A DNA stretch of 64,000 nt from Cytobacillus praedii (GCF_001439605.1 NZ_LMBX01000004.1:26143-90142), one strand, 5' to 3'. Shown: positions 49,815-58,513, counted from the stretch's first letter. The notes: a model not told the origin generated them from the letters alone. A program made the numbers and translations.

Positions 49815-50826
49815 GGAAAAGTTTAATCATTCTATTGATAACATTGATATACCTCTTGAAAAGCTAGTTGCCAGGGAAAAGGCAGCGATGCTTCAAGCAA
49901 AAAAAAGAAGAAAAGTTGGAAGAACAACAAGGCATTCTCTGTTGATTGCCTGTGGATTATGTATGGTCCTTCTTGGCTCCGGATTTGTTTCAACAGGAAT
50001 GGCAGCAGCTTTATCGAATATCCCGCTTATTGGGCCCATTTATGCGCAATTTAGTGACATCGCATCTGATAAAATTCAAGAAGATCAGCTTACGACAGAA
50101 ATTGAAAAACAAGATAGTCAAAATGGCTTAACGATGACCGTTAAGGAAGCTGTTTACGATGGGGGCAGATTAATCGTAACAGTAGAATATACAGGTCAGA
50201 AAAAACTTTCGCTTTCAGAAGAAACGGTTGGCATAAATTACATTACAATTAACGGGCAGTCGGTCAAGCCTGCCATTGGTTCCACAGGCCAAGATGCAAT
50301 CGACTCAAAGACAATCATTGAACATCATCAATTTACTTTATCTAATCCTAATGAATACGGTGATAAAATTGAGGTTGCGGTTCATGGGGAAAATTTATTT
50401 GGATATAAAGGAAAATGGAATGTAGCTTTTCCGCTAGAAAAAGTTGAAGGGGCTATTCATGAGTTCTATCCAAAAGTAAAAATGAAAATAACTGATAAAG
50501 ATTATGCAATAACAGCTGACAAAGTAATATTTTCACCTCTATCAACACGAATAGACTTAACAATTGATTACCCTGCTGCCATGGATGAAAACGATACATG
50601 GCCATGGTTTGACTTCGAAGTAGTCGATGATAAAGCACGTGTATTTGATCGGTTAAAACTGCAAGCGGGTATGGCTGGGGACTACGGACACCATATGGTA
50701 TTAGTACTGCCCCCAATGGATGAGCTGCCTCATTCATTAACCATCAAGCCTGCGGAAATAAACAAGGAAGGTTATAGGGAAGAAATTAAGGAATTAGAAC
50801 TGGTGGTACCTTTTAATAAAAAATAA
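49807..50826 (+). CDS. DUF4179-type membrane anti-sigma factor
   Basis: A 339-residue protein with a cytoplasmic N-terminus of about 37 residues (KKRRKVGRTTRHS), one membrane segment (about 38-60, SLLIACGLCMVLLGSGFVST) and a large outer domain starting AALSNIPLIGPIYAQFSDIA, typical of DUF4179 proteins. Its gene follows the ECF sigma gene with overlap and AAAGGAGGG as ribosome binding site. The expected role is inhibition of the sigma factor until an envelope signal is sensed. Confidence 0.82.
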   Translation: MNKEKFNHSIDNIDIPLEKLVAREKAAMLQAKKRRKVGRTTRHSLLIACGLCMVLLGSGFVSTGMAAALSNIPLIGPIYAQFSDIASDKIQEDQLTTEIEKQDSQNGLTMTVKEAVYDGGRLIVTVEYTGQKKLSLSEETVGINYITINGQSVKPAIGSTGQDAIDSKTIIEHHQFTLSNPNEYGDKIEVAVHGENLFGYKGKWNVAFPLEKVEGAIHEFYPKVKMKITDKDYAITADKVIFSPLSTRIDLTIDYPAAMDENDTWPWFDFEVVDDKARVFDRLKLQAGMAGDYGHHMVLVLPPMDELPHSLTIKPAEINKEGYREEIKELELVVPFNKK

Positions 50827-50920
50827 CAAACTTTAAAATTATTCAGGGGTTGTGTAACAAGAAAATAGATCATATTACTTTTAAAAAGGTGATAGGACCT
50901 TAATTTTATTTGTTCGATTA

Positions 50921-50977
50921 ATGGGCGCTTTTCTGAAATAAGGGAAGCGTCTTTGTTCATTCAAAAGGCCATTTGAG
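50921..50977 (+). repeat. Dispersed stem-loop repeat copy (GCGTCTTT subgroup)
   Basis: GGGCGCTTTTCTGAAATAAG-GGAAGCGTCTTTGTTCATTC, tail AAAAGGCCATTTGAGGAAG. The similarity to 44425-44550 extends further, to about 51045. Confidence 0.7.
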
Positions 50978-51059
50978 GAAGAGTTTCAAGAAAAACTTGA
51001 ATACTTATGTATTGATAGTATTGTATTTGTGAAAGGTTGCACTGAAACTATAGTGCTGT

Positions 51060-51506
51060 TTAGTTAAAGAAGAAATTAATCAATAAATCGAAGTAATTAT
51101 CTATATTCAGTAAGTCACAAGGCTTTCTATGTACACCTAACTGCCCCCATGTGAAGACTTCAAAAAATTCTTCCATAGTTCCTGGTCCGCCAGGTAAAGC
51201 TTTAAATCCATCAACAAGCTCTGCCATTTTCGCTTTTCTTTCATGCATTGATTCTACGATGATCAGCTCTGACAATTTTTTATGATCTATCTCTCTATTA
51301 TCTGAAAAACTTGGCATAACACCAATTACGTATCCTCCTTCATTCAGAACCGAATCTGCTACAGCCCCTATAATACCAACACTGGCTCCGCCATAAACAA
51401 GTGTAATATTTCGTTTTGCTATTTCTTTACCAAGTTTTTTTGCACTTTCAATATATTTATCAGATGCTCCATTCCTCAATCTACAAAATACTGTCAACTT
51501 TTTCAA
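51060..51506 (-). CDS. LOG-family protein, shortened at the C-terminus
   Basis: A 148-residue member of the lysine-decarboxylase-like LOG family (cytokinin riboside monophosphate phosphoribohydrolase), which splits ribose-5-phosphate from nucleotides. Motifs: ITLVYGGASVGIIGAVADSV, ESMHERKAKMAELVDGFKAL and the catalytic PGGPGTMEEFFEVFTWGQLG. TTG 51506 follows GAGGGGA. The family normally has about 190 residues; here the last 40 are missing after INFFFN. Near the N-terminus VFCRLRNGAS stands where VFCGSSNGAS is usual. It may be a weakly active or decaying gene. Confidence 0.8.
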   Translation of the reverse strand: MKKLTVFCRLRNGASDKYIESAKKLGKEIAKRNITLVYGGASVGIIGAVADSVLNEGGYVIGVMPSFSDNREIDHKKLSELIIVESMHERKAKMAELVDGFKALPGGPGTMEEFFEVFTWGQLGVHRKPCDLLNIDNYFDLLINFFFN

Positions 51507-51592
51507 AATATCCCCTCTTAGAGAATCACAAAGACGATAAAAAACTTTCATTTTTTTGTTAAACTTAAAGTATTGAATTGGAGGTCAGATGT

Positions 51593-51913
51593 ATGAATGT
51601 AACTGAATTTCAGCAATGGGTAAAGGATTATTATGAAGATAGGGGCTGGTCTGAGCTAGACATATTTATTCGTATTGGCTTTCTAGCAGAAGAAACAGGC
51701 GAGGTTGCACGGGCTATAAGGGCGCTTGAAATTGGTAGAGATAGGCCAGATGAAGAAAGAGGCTCTTACGAGGAAAATAAACAGGAGTTAACGGAAGAGC
51801 TAGGTGATGTACTGGGGAATTTAATAGTAATTGCTAACAAGTACAATATCCCACTAGAGGAAGTGTTTCAGTCACATAAAAAGAAACTATCAGATCGTTA
51901 TTCTAATGTCTAG
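51593..51913 (+). CDS. MazG-like nucleotide pyrophosphohydrolase
   Basis: A 106-residue protein of the all-alpha NTP pyrophosphohydrolase family (MazG-like). Metal-binding acids are seen in FLAEETGEVARAIRALE and ELTEELGDVLGNLIVIANKY, the ExxE and ExxD pattern. Such enzymes remove non-standard or stress-related nucleotides. ATG 51593 follows TTGGAGGT. It is divergent from the LOG gene, with 86 nt between the starts. Confidence 0.85.
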   Translation: MNVTEFQQWVKDYYEDRGWSELDIFIRIGFLAEETGEVARAIRALEIGRDRPDEERGSYEENKQELTEELGDVLGNLIVIANKYNIPLEEVFQSHKKKLSDRYSNV

Positions 51914-51997
51914 GCAAATAAGCACCTTTCAACGATAAAGCGCAATTCTTAGGTTAGTGCGTCTTTTGAATTGGAGGGGTAATCTAATAAAATCGGG

Positions 51998-52036
51998 GGG
52001 CGTAATCCAAGAAGGATTAATGCCTTCGTTTTTTAT
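51998..52036 (+). repeat. Terminator-like repeat, second family
   Basis: GGCGTAATCC-AAGAA-GGATTAATGCC followed by TTCGTTTTTT. It resembles the hairpin at 52825, including the GGGGG lead-in. Just upstream, 51938-51975 holds a worn copy of the main stem-loop repeat. Confidence 0.7.
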
Positions 52037-52178
52037 ATCTCTTCTGGAACTATAGGGGCAGATTAGCGAACTTTTCGAGTATCTTTATATTAAAATTAAG
52101 TAAGTGCTACATTAGTGAAATTATAGTTTTAAAAGTTGGGGCAACAACCACTAAAATAATCGCGGGGGGGGGTAAAAA

Positions 52179-52676
52179 ATGAAAAAATTAGGGACGCTAT
52201 ACTTTTTCTGTGGAAAAATGGGCGCAGGAAAATCAACTAAATCAAAACAAAGGGCCATCGATAAACATGCGGTTCTATTGTCTGAGGATGAGTGGCTTTC
52301 ATCTCTTTATCCCAATCAGATTGAATCATTTGAGGACTATATAAAATTCTCAGCGCAGCTCAAGCCGTTGGTAAAAAAGCATGTCCACAACATATTAAGT
52401 GTCGGTACAGATGTAGTGATGGATTTTCCAGCTAATACTCAAAAACTGAGAAAGTGGTTTTTGGATATGGCGTCAGAGGTCAATGCCAGCCATCAACTAA
52501 TTTTCCTTAATCTAAATAACGAGCAATGCTTACGTCAAATTGCGCAAAGGTGTAACGAACAACCCGAAAGAGCAGCTTTTGACACGGAAGCGGTGTTTAA
52601 TCATGTTACTAAATTTTTTGAAGCACCAGAAGTATCTGAGGGTTTAAATATTTTGGAGTTTAGCGGAAAAGAATAA
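52179..52676 (+). CDS. P-loop kinase (AAA/zeta-toxin-like ATP-binding protein)
   Basis: A 165-residue protein with Walker A CGKMGAGKSTKSKQRA (about residues 11-25), followed by LLSEDEWLSSLYPNQ and the acidic VVMDFPANTQKLRKW, a layout of small kinases that phosphorylate antibiotics, sugars or nucleosides. There is an R-rich lid RQIAQRCNEQPER. The ATG follows a run GGGGGGGG. Context gives no clue to the substrate. It is probably monocistronic. Confidence 0.75.
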   Translation: MKKLGTLYFFCGKMGAGKSTKSKQRAIDKHAVLLSEDEWLSSLYPNQIESFEDYIKFSAQLKPLVKKHVHNILSVGTDVVMDFPANTQKLRKWFLDMASEVNASHQLIFLNLNNEQCLRQIAQRCNEQPERAAFDTEAVFNHVTKFFEAPEVSEGLNILEFSGKE

Positions 52677-52699
52677 CAATGGATTCAATGATTCATGTG

Positions 52700-52735
52700 T
52701 ATAGAGTACCTTCTGTTTCTGGGAGGTACTCTATA
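52700..52735 (+). terminator. Terminator after the kinase gene
   Basis: TATAGAGTACCT and AGGTACTCTATA form a perfect 12-bp stem around TCTGTTTCTGGG; no long T-tract follows. Confidence 0.65.
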
Positions 52736-52824
52736 TGGATATAAATGTGAGTAAAAAGGTTTTAAATGTTATATATGTTAAAATCGATGTAACTTTGTGA
52801 AGTGGTACACTTAAATTTACGGGG

Positions 52825-52857
52825 GCATTAATCCAAGTAGGATTAATGCTTTTTTTT
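52825..52857 (+). terminator. Strong terminator-like repeat, second family
   Basis: GCATTAATCC-AAGTA-GGATTAATGC followed by eight T. It is a sister copy of 51998-52036 and has no gene directly upstream. Confidence 0.8.
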
Positions 52858-52957
52858 ATTGAATTTATTGAACTGTCGGCCAGTTTAGTTGAAAAGGAAT
52901 TGTAGAAATTTTCTCGAAGCTATAAGATAAGAGCCTTAAAAATATGGTGGGAGAACG

Positions 52958-53290
52958 ATAAAAAAATTATTCGGGATTTTCATTTTGCTGCCTATTATAA
53001 GTATTTTCATCGTCTCAGTTACACCATTTTTAATTCCAGTAAACGTTGAAAATTACCAAGAGTTTCAAAATGCTAAATTTGGATTTCCTATTCCTTTTGT
53101 AAGGCAAAACCTATACGAATCAGGTGCTGGAAGTTATGAAGGTGGATTTCCTCATTGGTTTGGATTACAAATGGATGTTTTAGATCATGACCCTGAGTTC
53201 AAATTTATTTCAACTAATTATCTCTATTCCATCATTGTTTTCTATTTTTGTTTCTTGGTATGCTACCTTCTTTTTCGGAAAAGAAGATAG
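52958..53290 (+). CDS. Small membrane protein, possible ATA start
   Basis: The frame from ATA 52958 reads (I/M)KKLFGIFILLPIISIFIV, a normal signal-anchor sequence, 110 aa in all, with a second hydrophobic segment near the C-terminus (YSIIVFYFCFLVCYLLF) followed by RKRR. GGTGGGAG lies at the right distance from the ATA, whereas the first usual codon, TTG 52985, has none. Either ATA is used weakly or an ATG has mutated. The middle part (about 30-80) is extracellular. Function unknown. Confidence 0.5.
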   Translation: MKKLFGIFILLPIISIFIVSVTPFLIPVNVENYQEFQNAKFGFPIPFVRQNLYESGAGSYEGGFPHWFGLQMDVLDHDPEFKFISTNYLYSIIVFYFCFLVCYLLFRKRR

Positions 53291-53330
53291 TTATTAAAGT
53301 AACGGGGCTTTACTTCAATAACAATATTCA

Positions 53331-53390
53331 ACAATCGGGCGAAATTCTGCAGCAAGAATTACGCTCTTTCTTTATGTAACGTGTCAGTTG
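53331..53390 (+). repeat. Dispersed stem-loop repeat copy
   Basis: ACAATCGGGCGAAATTCTGC-AGCAAGAATTACGCTCTTTCTTTATG, then GTGTCAGTTGATGA. Close to consensus. Confidence 0.75.
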
Positions 53391-53443
53391 ATGAGAAGAT
53401 GATATACTTATATAAAACTCATAGATATAAGGAGACTCAAATT

Positions 53444-54436
53444 TTGGAAGCAAAATGTATTATATTCTCTGAATTTGGCAGCCCTAAAGATGTGTTAAGA
53501 GTTGAGTCTAAAAGGATTGATCGTCCAAAAGAGAATGAAGTCCTTGTTCGAATGCTAGCTCGTCCGATTAATCCATCTGACTTGATCCCGATTAGAGGGG
53601 CGTATTCTCACCGAATTTCTTTACCCAACATTCCGGGATATGAAGGCGTTGGCATTGTAGAAGATGTCGGTCCTTTCGTTTCTCAGCATTATATCGGTAA
53701 ACGGGTTTTACCCTTGCGTGGGGAAGGCACATGGCAAGAGTATGTTAAAACCTCATCAGAATTAGCTGTTGCTATACCTGACTCGATTGATGATTTTACG
53801 GCAGCACAGATGTATATCAATCCAATTACAGCGTGGGTGGTTTGTACAGAAAAATTAAAACTAGGACAGAATGATACTCTATTGGTTAATGCGTGCGGAT
53901 CTGCGATTGGGCATATTTTTGCTCAATTATCGAAGGTTTTCGGTTTTCGGTTGATTGCAGTGACAAGAAATAATAAATATACAGAAGATTTGCTTCACCT
54001 CGGTGCTTCTTATGTGATAGATACTTCTGCTTTTCCACTCCACGAAACAGTTATGGAATTAACGAATGGCAGGGGGGCAGATGCTGCTATTGATTCTGTT
54101 GGAGGTTCATCTGGAAATGACTTGGCTTTTTGTGTTCACCCGAATGGGAACTTTTTAACAATTGGTCTTTTATCAGGCGTGCAAGTAAACTGGGCTGATA
54201 TTGTAAATAAAGCCAAGGTGAATGCGAACATGTTTCATTTACGGAATTGGAATAAAGATGTGACAGTTTATAAATGGCAAGAAACTTTTCAAGGTTTGAT
54301 AAAACTAATCCAAGATGAAAAATTGAGTCTGATGAGGAAAGATTCTCACTACGACTTATTAAACATAAAAAAGGCAGTTGATGCTGTTGAATCTTCAAAG
54401 ACAACCAAAGGAAAAGTGTTTCTAACAAGCTATTGA
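53444..54436 (+). CDS. MDR-type zinc-independent oxidoreductase (quinone oxidoreductase-like)
   Basis: A 330-residue medium-chain dehydrogenase/reductase. The N-terminal GroES-like domain includes RPINPSDLIPIRGAYSHRIS and PNIPGYEGVGIVEDVG; the NADPH-binding Rossmann domain has LLVNACGSAIGHIFAQLSKV and GADAAIDSVGGSSGND. The structural and catalytic zinc cysteines of alcohol dehydrogenases are missing, so a reductase of quinones or enoyl compounds is likelier. TTG 53444 follows AAGGAGAC; the frame from 53381 starts inside a repeat and is rejected. A repeat copy follows the gene too. Confidence 0.82.
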   Translation: MEAKCIIFSEFGSPKDVLRVESKRIDRPKENEVLVRMLARPINPSDLIPIRGAYSHRISLPNIPGYEGVGIVEDVGPFVSQHYIGKRVLPLRGEGTWQEYVKTSSELAVAIPDSIDDFTAAQMYINPITAWVVCTEKLKLGQNDTLLVNACGSAIGHIFAQLSKVFGFRLIAVTRNNKYTEDLLHLGASYVIDTSAFPLHETVMELTNGRGADAAIDSVGGSSGNDLAFCVHPNGNFLTIGLLSGVQVNWADIVNKAKVNANMFHLRNWNKDVTVYKWQETFQGLIKLIQDEKLSLMRKDSHYDLLNIKKAVDAVESSKTTKGKVFLTSY

Positions 54437-54470
54437 GCTACTATTTTAAGTAGAGAGTACATAATTCGAT

Positions 54471-54533
54471 GGGGCGCATTTCTGTATAAAGAAATGTGCT
54501 CTTTCTTTATGTAAAGGGCTAGATTGTTGAAAT
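54471..54533 (+). repeat. Dispersed stem-loop repeat copy
   Basis: GGGGCGCATTTCTGTATAAAG-AAATGTGCTCTTTCTTTATG, tail TAAAGGGCTAGATTGTTGAA. Stem GCGCATTTCT/AGAAATGTGC with one G-T pair; it is a nearly complete copy. Confidence 0.8.
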
Positions 54534-54723
54534 ATGTACGAAGTAAGGGAATGGAGCAGATTTGTTGTATACAGTAAGCTCTTTCTGGTTGTAGGATTAT
54601 GATGGATAAAAGAAAGGAAGACAAATTTTCAATGCTAATTATTCCATGGGAAAATGTACCTCTGTTAAACGATTAGGTTGTTTTTCCCAACTAGTTAGGG
54701 AACTTCTTTTTACAAGGGTTTCA

Positions 54724-55137
54724 CTACTTCAACCGATCAAGGACTAAATCTACTTTTTCAGTTATCTCAGTATTATCGGTAGTAGGTATAAAGATAATTG
54801 CAAATTTGTCATAGTAAGAAACTTGTAGTGGGTATAAAAATTCTGTTTCTGCCAGAGTAGCTCTTATTTTTTTCTCAATTTGTTTTGTTTGGTCATATCC
54901 ATAAAACAAACAATAAATCCTTCCCCCGTCAATTTGGTAAATGCTTTCTTTTGAATTAGGATAGTCGAAAGGAATGGAATTAGAATTAGCTTTCTTTACC
55001 GATAATTCAATTCCTTCTTCCTCAAACGCTGAAAGAACATTCTCTTTTATACTATTTGTAGTTTTATCATTGACGCTGCAACCAGAAATGATTGTAACCA
55101 ATGCAATTAGAATATATTGTTTCAAGAATTGGCTCAT
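54724..55137 (-). CDS. Small lipoprotein, unknown function
   Basis: A 137-residue lipoprotein: MSQFLKQYILIALVTIISGC ends in the lipobox ISGC, so Cys20 would carry the lipid. The rest is soluble and acidic (KENVLSAFEEEGIELSVKKA; FIPTTDNTEITEKVDLVLDR). ATG 55137 follows TGGAGGG; the longer frame to 55233 is rejected. It is transcribed away from the next gene. Function unknown. Confidence 0.65.
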   Translation of the reverse strand: MSQFLKQYILIALVTIISGCSVNDKTTNSIKENVLSAFEEEGIELSVKKANSNSIPFDYPNSKESIYQIDGGRIYCLFYGYDQTKQIEKKIRATLAETEFLYPLQVSYYDKFAIIFIPTTDNTEITEKVDLVLDRLK

Positions 55138-55205
55138 ATGCAACCCTCCATAAAATTTACATCTCTTTTGTATTTTCAATATACACAATTGGAGGTGATT
55201 CTTCG

Positions 55206-55334
55206 ATAAGGAAGATCGCCTTTTTCTTTCCAATTAACAAAGTAGGTTTATTAAAAAACTACAGGGATTATGACCGCTTAAGTAGAATAAAATTATTGCC
55301 ATGGTATTTTATACAAATAAAACTTTCAAGATAG
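55206..55334 (+). other. Possible 43-codon ORF with ATA at the start position
   Basis: A ribosome binding site GGAGGTGATTC is followed by ATA-AGG-AAG and an open frame (RKIAFFFPINKVGLLKNYRD and on) to TAG at 55332. There is no usual start codon at the expected place. It may be the remains of a gene. The stop lies 10 nt before the next gene. Confidence 0.25.
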
Positions 55335-55344
55335 GGAGAAGCGG

Positions 55345-56196
55345 ATGAGAAAATTTCAGATAATATTATTACACTGTTTAGTCATTACATTATTTGCTTG
55401 CAGTAAAAACTCTTCATCAGATGTGGTTGATAAAGTGAATGAGAATCATGATATTTTGAAGAGAGAGTTTTTAACAAATGACAAAAAAACTAAATTTGTT
55501 GTTCATAATGAGCCTGAGTTGAGCAAAGAGAAAATGGATAAGATAACAGATGAAATCAATTCGTCGTATCAGCAAATTTTAAAATATAGCAATGGATATG
55601 AATGGGAAGAAACAATCAATATCTACTTAAAGGCACAAAATCTGACCAGTTATGCACAAAAAGGTGAAATATATCTCTATAACACACGGGGCAGTAACTA
55701 TCTATTAACACATGAATTAACACATTTACTGTTAGGCTATGGAAACCCAAAGTATGAAATGAATGCAGATTATGGCATTCTGACACAAGAAGGGTTTGGC
55801 GTATATTTAGAAGAAATGCTATACCCTGAAAGAAAGGTGTTTCCTAATTATGGGATAGATGTTCACAAAGTAATGAAATATCTTTTGGAAAATAATCGAA
55901 ACATCCCTATATTAGATCTAGTTAATAATTCAGTAAGTCACAAGTATCTTGATGAAAGTAACTACCCAGAAATGTGGAAGGCATATGTCCATGCAGGTTC
56001 CTTTGTAAAATATTTATTTGAAAACTATAAAAGGGATTTGGTTGTTAATATCTATAATAGTCCCGACTTTGCCAAAGAATTCGAAAGAGTCTTTGATCAA
56101 AAATTGCAATCGGTTGAGGAAAATTGGATAAATTATATTTTGACTGAAATCCAGCCATTAAATTCTGAAGAAAGAGCAGCGTTGCTTTATCCCTAA
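55345..56196 (+). CDS. Lipoprotein zinc metallopeptidase-like (HELTH) protein
   Basis: A 283-residue lipoprotein with lipobox LFAC (Cys19) and the zinc-peptidase motif HExxH in LLTHELTHLLLGYGNPKYE (about residues 121-140). A Glu-containing segment, ILTQEGFGVYLEEMLYPE, follows at the usual distance for a third ligand (gluzincin type). The C-terminal part is helical. It is anchored outside the membrane and may trim surface or secreted proteins. The ATG follows AGGGAGAAG. Substrate unknown. Confidence 0.75.
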   Translation: MRKFQIILLHCLVITLFACSKNSSSDVVDKVNENHDILKREFLTNDKKTKFVVHNEPELSKEKMDKITDEINSSYQQILKYSNGYEWEETINIYLKAQNLTSYAQKGEIYLYNTRGSNYLLTHELTHLLLGYGNPKYEMNADYGILTQEGFGVYLEEMLYPERKVFPNYGIDVHKVMKYLLENNRNIPILDLVNNSVSHKYLDESNYPEMWKAYVHAGSFVKYLFENYKRDLVVNIYNSPDFAKEFERVFDQKLQSVEENWINYILTEIQPLNSEERAALLYP

Positions 56197-56395
56197 AAAA
56201 TTATGTTTTTTAAGGTCTTTTTTTTGTTTAATATTTCTTAAAATAACCCATCAGGCGTGATTGTCTAAAAATGAATAACATCCTGGTCAGTAAAGCAGCT
56301 TTTAATAACGAGTTTCATTTAATTTTTTCCCTTGACTTGAAATGGATTTCATAAATTAGAGTGAAAGTAAGCTATTTTCAACGAAAGGAGGAAAA

Positions 56396-56698
56396 ATGAT
56401 GAATAGAAATATTCCCCTTCAACAAGATGAAAGTGTCCTATCTGCTATTACTGGGCTATTTGAAATCTTTGATGGCAATCAAAACGTCTACTTTGGAAAG
56501 TTGTTTTTAACCAACAAAAGATTATATATAGTAAGCAATAATCTAATAAATGTGGAAGAATCTTTGTGGTTTGAAGGAAAAATGAGAGATATTGGACATT
56601 CTGCACTCATTGTAGGAGACCATCAGATTACGGTAAGATGGATCTGCAGAGGAAACCTTTTTAACTTTAGTAAGGTGTTTCAGCAATTGAATGTGTAG
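56396..56698 (+). CDS. GRAM/PH-like small protein
   Basis: A 100-residue protein with the pattern YFGKLFLTNKRLYIVSNNLI and later GHSALIVGDHQITVRWICRG, as in bacterial GRAM or PH-like membrane-adaptor domains. No signal peptide or helix. Two ATG codons (56396, 56399) follow AAAGGAGG. It is 35 nt upstream of the LacI gene in the same direction, so the two may be cotranscribed. Function unknown. Confidence 0.6.
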   Translation: MMNRNIPLQQDESVLSAITGLFEIFDGNQNVYFGKLFLTNKRLYIVSNNLINVEESLWFEGKMRDIGHSALIVGDHQITVRWICRGNLFNFSKVFQQLNV

Positions 56699-56733
56699 GT
56701 TTTCTTGATTTATGGTTATGTAGGAGCTGTGTT

Positions 56734-57681
56734 ATGACAAATATTAATGATATTGCTAGATTAGCTGGCGTTTCTGTATCTACTGTTTCTAGAGTCCTTA
56801 ACAATTATAAGTATGTTGCTAAGAATAAAAGAGAGTCTGTCTTAAAAGTCATTGAAGAAATGAACTATACGCCAAACAAACATGCGATTGATTTAATTCG
56901 AGGAGAAACAAGAACAATCGGTGTGATTCTCCCATATAACAACAACCCCTCCTTTGATCAACTATTAAATGGAATTCTAGCAAAGGCTTTAGAAAATGAA
57001 TTTTTGATAACGGTACTTCCTTCAAAATATAGTAAAGAAAAGGAAATGGAGTACTTGGAAAAATTAAAAAGCAAGCTGTTTGATGGCATCATTATCACTT
57101 CAAGAGCGAATGATTGGGAGACAATCATTCCATACAGTGATTATGGTTCAATTGTATCTTGTGAATATACGGAGCATACGGAAATTGGCTGTTCCTATAT
57201 AGACCGGTATTCTTCATTTCTGGATGCTTTTCAATTATTAAAAAACAAAGGGCATCATACAGCGGCTTTCACAACAGCTAGACTAGAAAGCAATAGCACG
57301 AAGCAAATGCTTGATGCTTATCATGAGATTTTCGGTGCACTTCCATCTGGCTATCATATTTCAGATTGTCTATGCTTAGAAGACGGATATGAAGCAGCGA
57401 AGCAGTTTTTACAGCTGCCAGAAAGACCAACAGCCATATATGCGAATGGAGATGAAGTGGCTGGCGGGATGTATTTATATGCGAAGTCGCAGCAAATGAA
57501 GGTTCCTTCTGATTTAGCGATTATTGGTCAAGAAAATCAGCCAGTAGGTATCGGTCTGGGATTAACGACAGTGGATCACCAGCTAATGAAGGTGGGGGAA
57601 CAAGCTTGCAGCCTAGTGATAAAGAAATCCAGAAAAAAAATGAAAATTCCCTATCGCATTGTGGTAAGAGAGTCAGTATAA
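56734..57681 (+). CDS. LacI-family transcriptional regulator
   Basis: A 315-residue regulator with the LacI headpiece TNINDIARLAGVSVSTVSRV LN-type helix-turn-helix (residues 2-24) and the hinge EEMNYTPNKHAIDLIRGETR. The periplasmic-binding-like domain follows (TIGVILPYNNNPSFDQLLNG; FDGIIITSRANDWETII; AIIGQENQPVGIGLGLTTVD). It probably senses a sugar. The ATG follows TAGGAG. No carbohydrate genes are nearby, so its targets lie elsewhere. Confidence 0.88.
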   Translation: MTNINDIARLAGVSVSTVSRVLNNYKYVAKNKRESVLKVIEEMNYTPNKHAIDLIRGETRTIGVILPYNNNPSFDQLLNGILAKALENEFLITVLPSKYSKEKEMEYLEKLKSKLFDGIIITSRANDWETIIPYSDYGSIVSCEYTEHTEIGCSYIDRYSSFLDAFQLLKNKGHHTAAFTTARLESNSTKQMLDAYHEIFGALPSGYHISDCLCLEDGYEAAKQFLQLPERPTAIYANGDEVAGGMYLYAKSQQMKVPSDLAIIGQENQPVGIGLGLTTVDHQLMKVGEQACSLVIKKSRKKMKIPYRIVVRESV

Positions 57682-57777
57682 GTCCCCTTATTTGCTGACT
57701 GATTTTAAAAACAACTAGATGACTAGGAGAAATTTCTTGAATTTATAGTGCTTTTTAATATAGTAAAAACACAAAAG

Positions 57778-57810
57778 GAAGGCACTCGAATCAGTTTTCG
57801 AATGTCTTCT
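57778..57810. terminator. Bidirectional terminator between LacI and pentapeptide genes
   Basis: GAAGGCACTCGAA and TTCGAATGTCTTC pair with mismatches around TCAGT; on the minus strand CTTTTGTGTTTTT follows. Confidence 0.65.
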
Positions 57811-57842
57811 TTCTGTACTGTGAAACCATTTATTCAGAAATA

Positions 57843-58478
57843 CTAATCTTTAATTATCAATCCCATTAGCGATGCAAACTGAATGGCTTGGTAGGAAGAT
57901 ACTTTGCAGCCATTTAAGCTTTCGATAGAAACAGTAAGCGTATCAAAAGCAGACGAACTAATATCGATTCCTTTTAATGATGTTTGCTCGAAGTTTGCTC
58001 CATCAAGACTGCACTTTTGGAATTCAACCTTTTTTAGCTTGCAGTCATAAAAATCTGTACTGTTTAATGAAGCTTCTTTAAATATAACTTTTTCTAGCTT
58101 AGAGTTTCCGAATCCCGCCAAGTTTAATACCGAATCCTCAAACATAACATTTCCTATGCTAGATTCTGCAAAATTAACGCCAACTAATTTGCAGTTTTTA
58201 AATTCGACTCTATGAACAGAAGATTTGCTTAAATTTACATTTGATAAATCGCAATTTTCAAAGCAAACATCTGTAATATCAATATTACTAAAGTCCGTAT
58301 TTGTGAATTTACAATTCTTTATCACTGCATTGTAGAGACGTACTCTATCTACTGCTTCATTTTCAAATGCGGAATCGATGATCTGGCACATTTCGAGAAT
58401 GGGGTCTTCTTCATAAAAAATATCATGGAAATTTCTTGAAGATAACTCTGGCGAAATTTTTGGAAAGTCAATTTTCAT
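57843..58478 (-). CDS. Pentapeptide-repeat protein
   Basis: A 211-residue protein made of pentapeptide repeats A(D/N)LxX from about residue 48 to 175 (KNCKFTNTDFSNIDITDVCF, ENCDLSNVNLSKSSVHRVEF, SSLDGANFEQTSLKGID-type), which forms a square right-handed beta-helix. Size and layout recall Qnr/MfpA-like proteins that mimic DNA and protect gyrase, but many pentapeptide proteins have other roles; no drug role can be read from the sequence. The ATG follows GAAGGATC on the minus strand. It is single. Confidence 0.85.
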   Translation of the reverse strand: MKIDFPKISPELSSRNFHDIFYEEDPILEMCQIIDSAFENEAVDRVRLYNAVIKNCKFTNTDFSNIDITDVCFENCDLSNVNLSKSSVHRVEFKNCKLVGVNFAESSIGNVMFEDSVLNLAGFGNSKLEKVIFKEASLNSTDFYDCKLKKVEFQKCSLDGANFEQTSLKGIDISSSAFDTLTVSIESLNGCKVSSYQAIQFASLMGLIIKD

Positions 58479-58503
58479 AGGAGATCCTTCTTTCTATTTA
58501 TTA

Positions 58504-58513
58504 GTTAGCTAAC
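58504..58513 (-). promoter_or_regulatory. Palindrome upstream of the pentapeptide gene
   Basis: GTTAGCTAAC is a perfect 10-bp palindrome, 26 nt upstream of the start codon, similar to MarR-type operators. The region 58514-58950 shows no gene or clear repeat. Confidence 0.35.
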
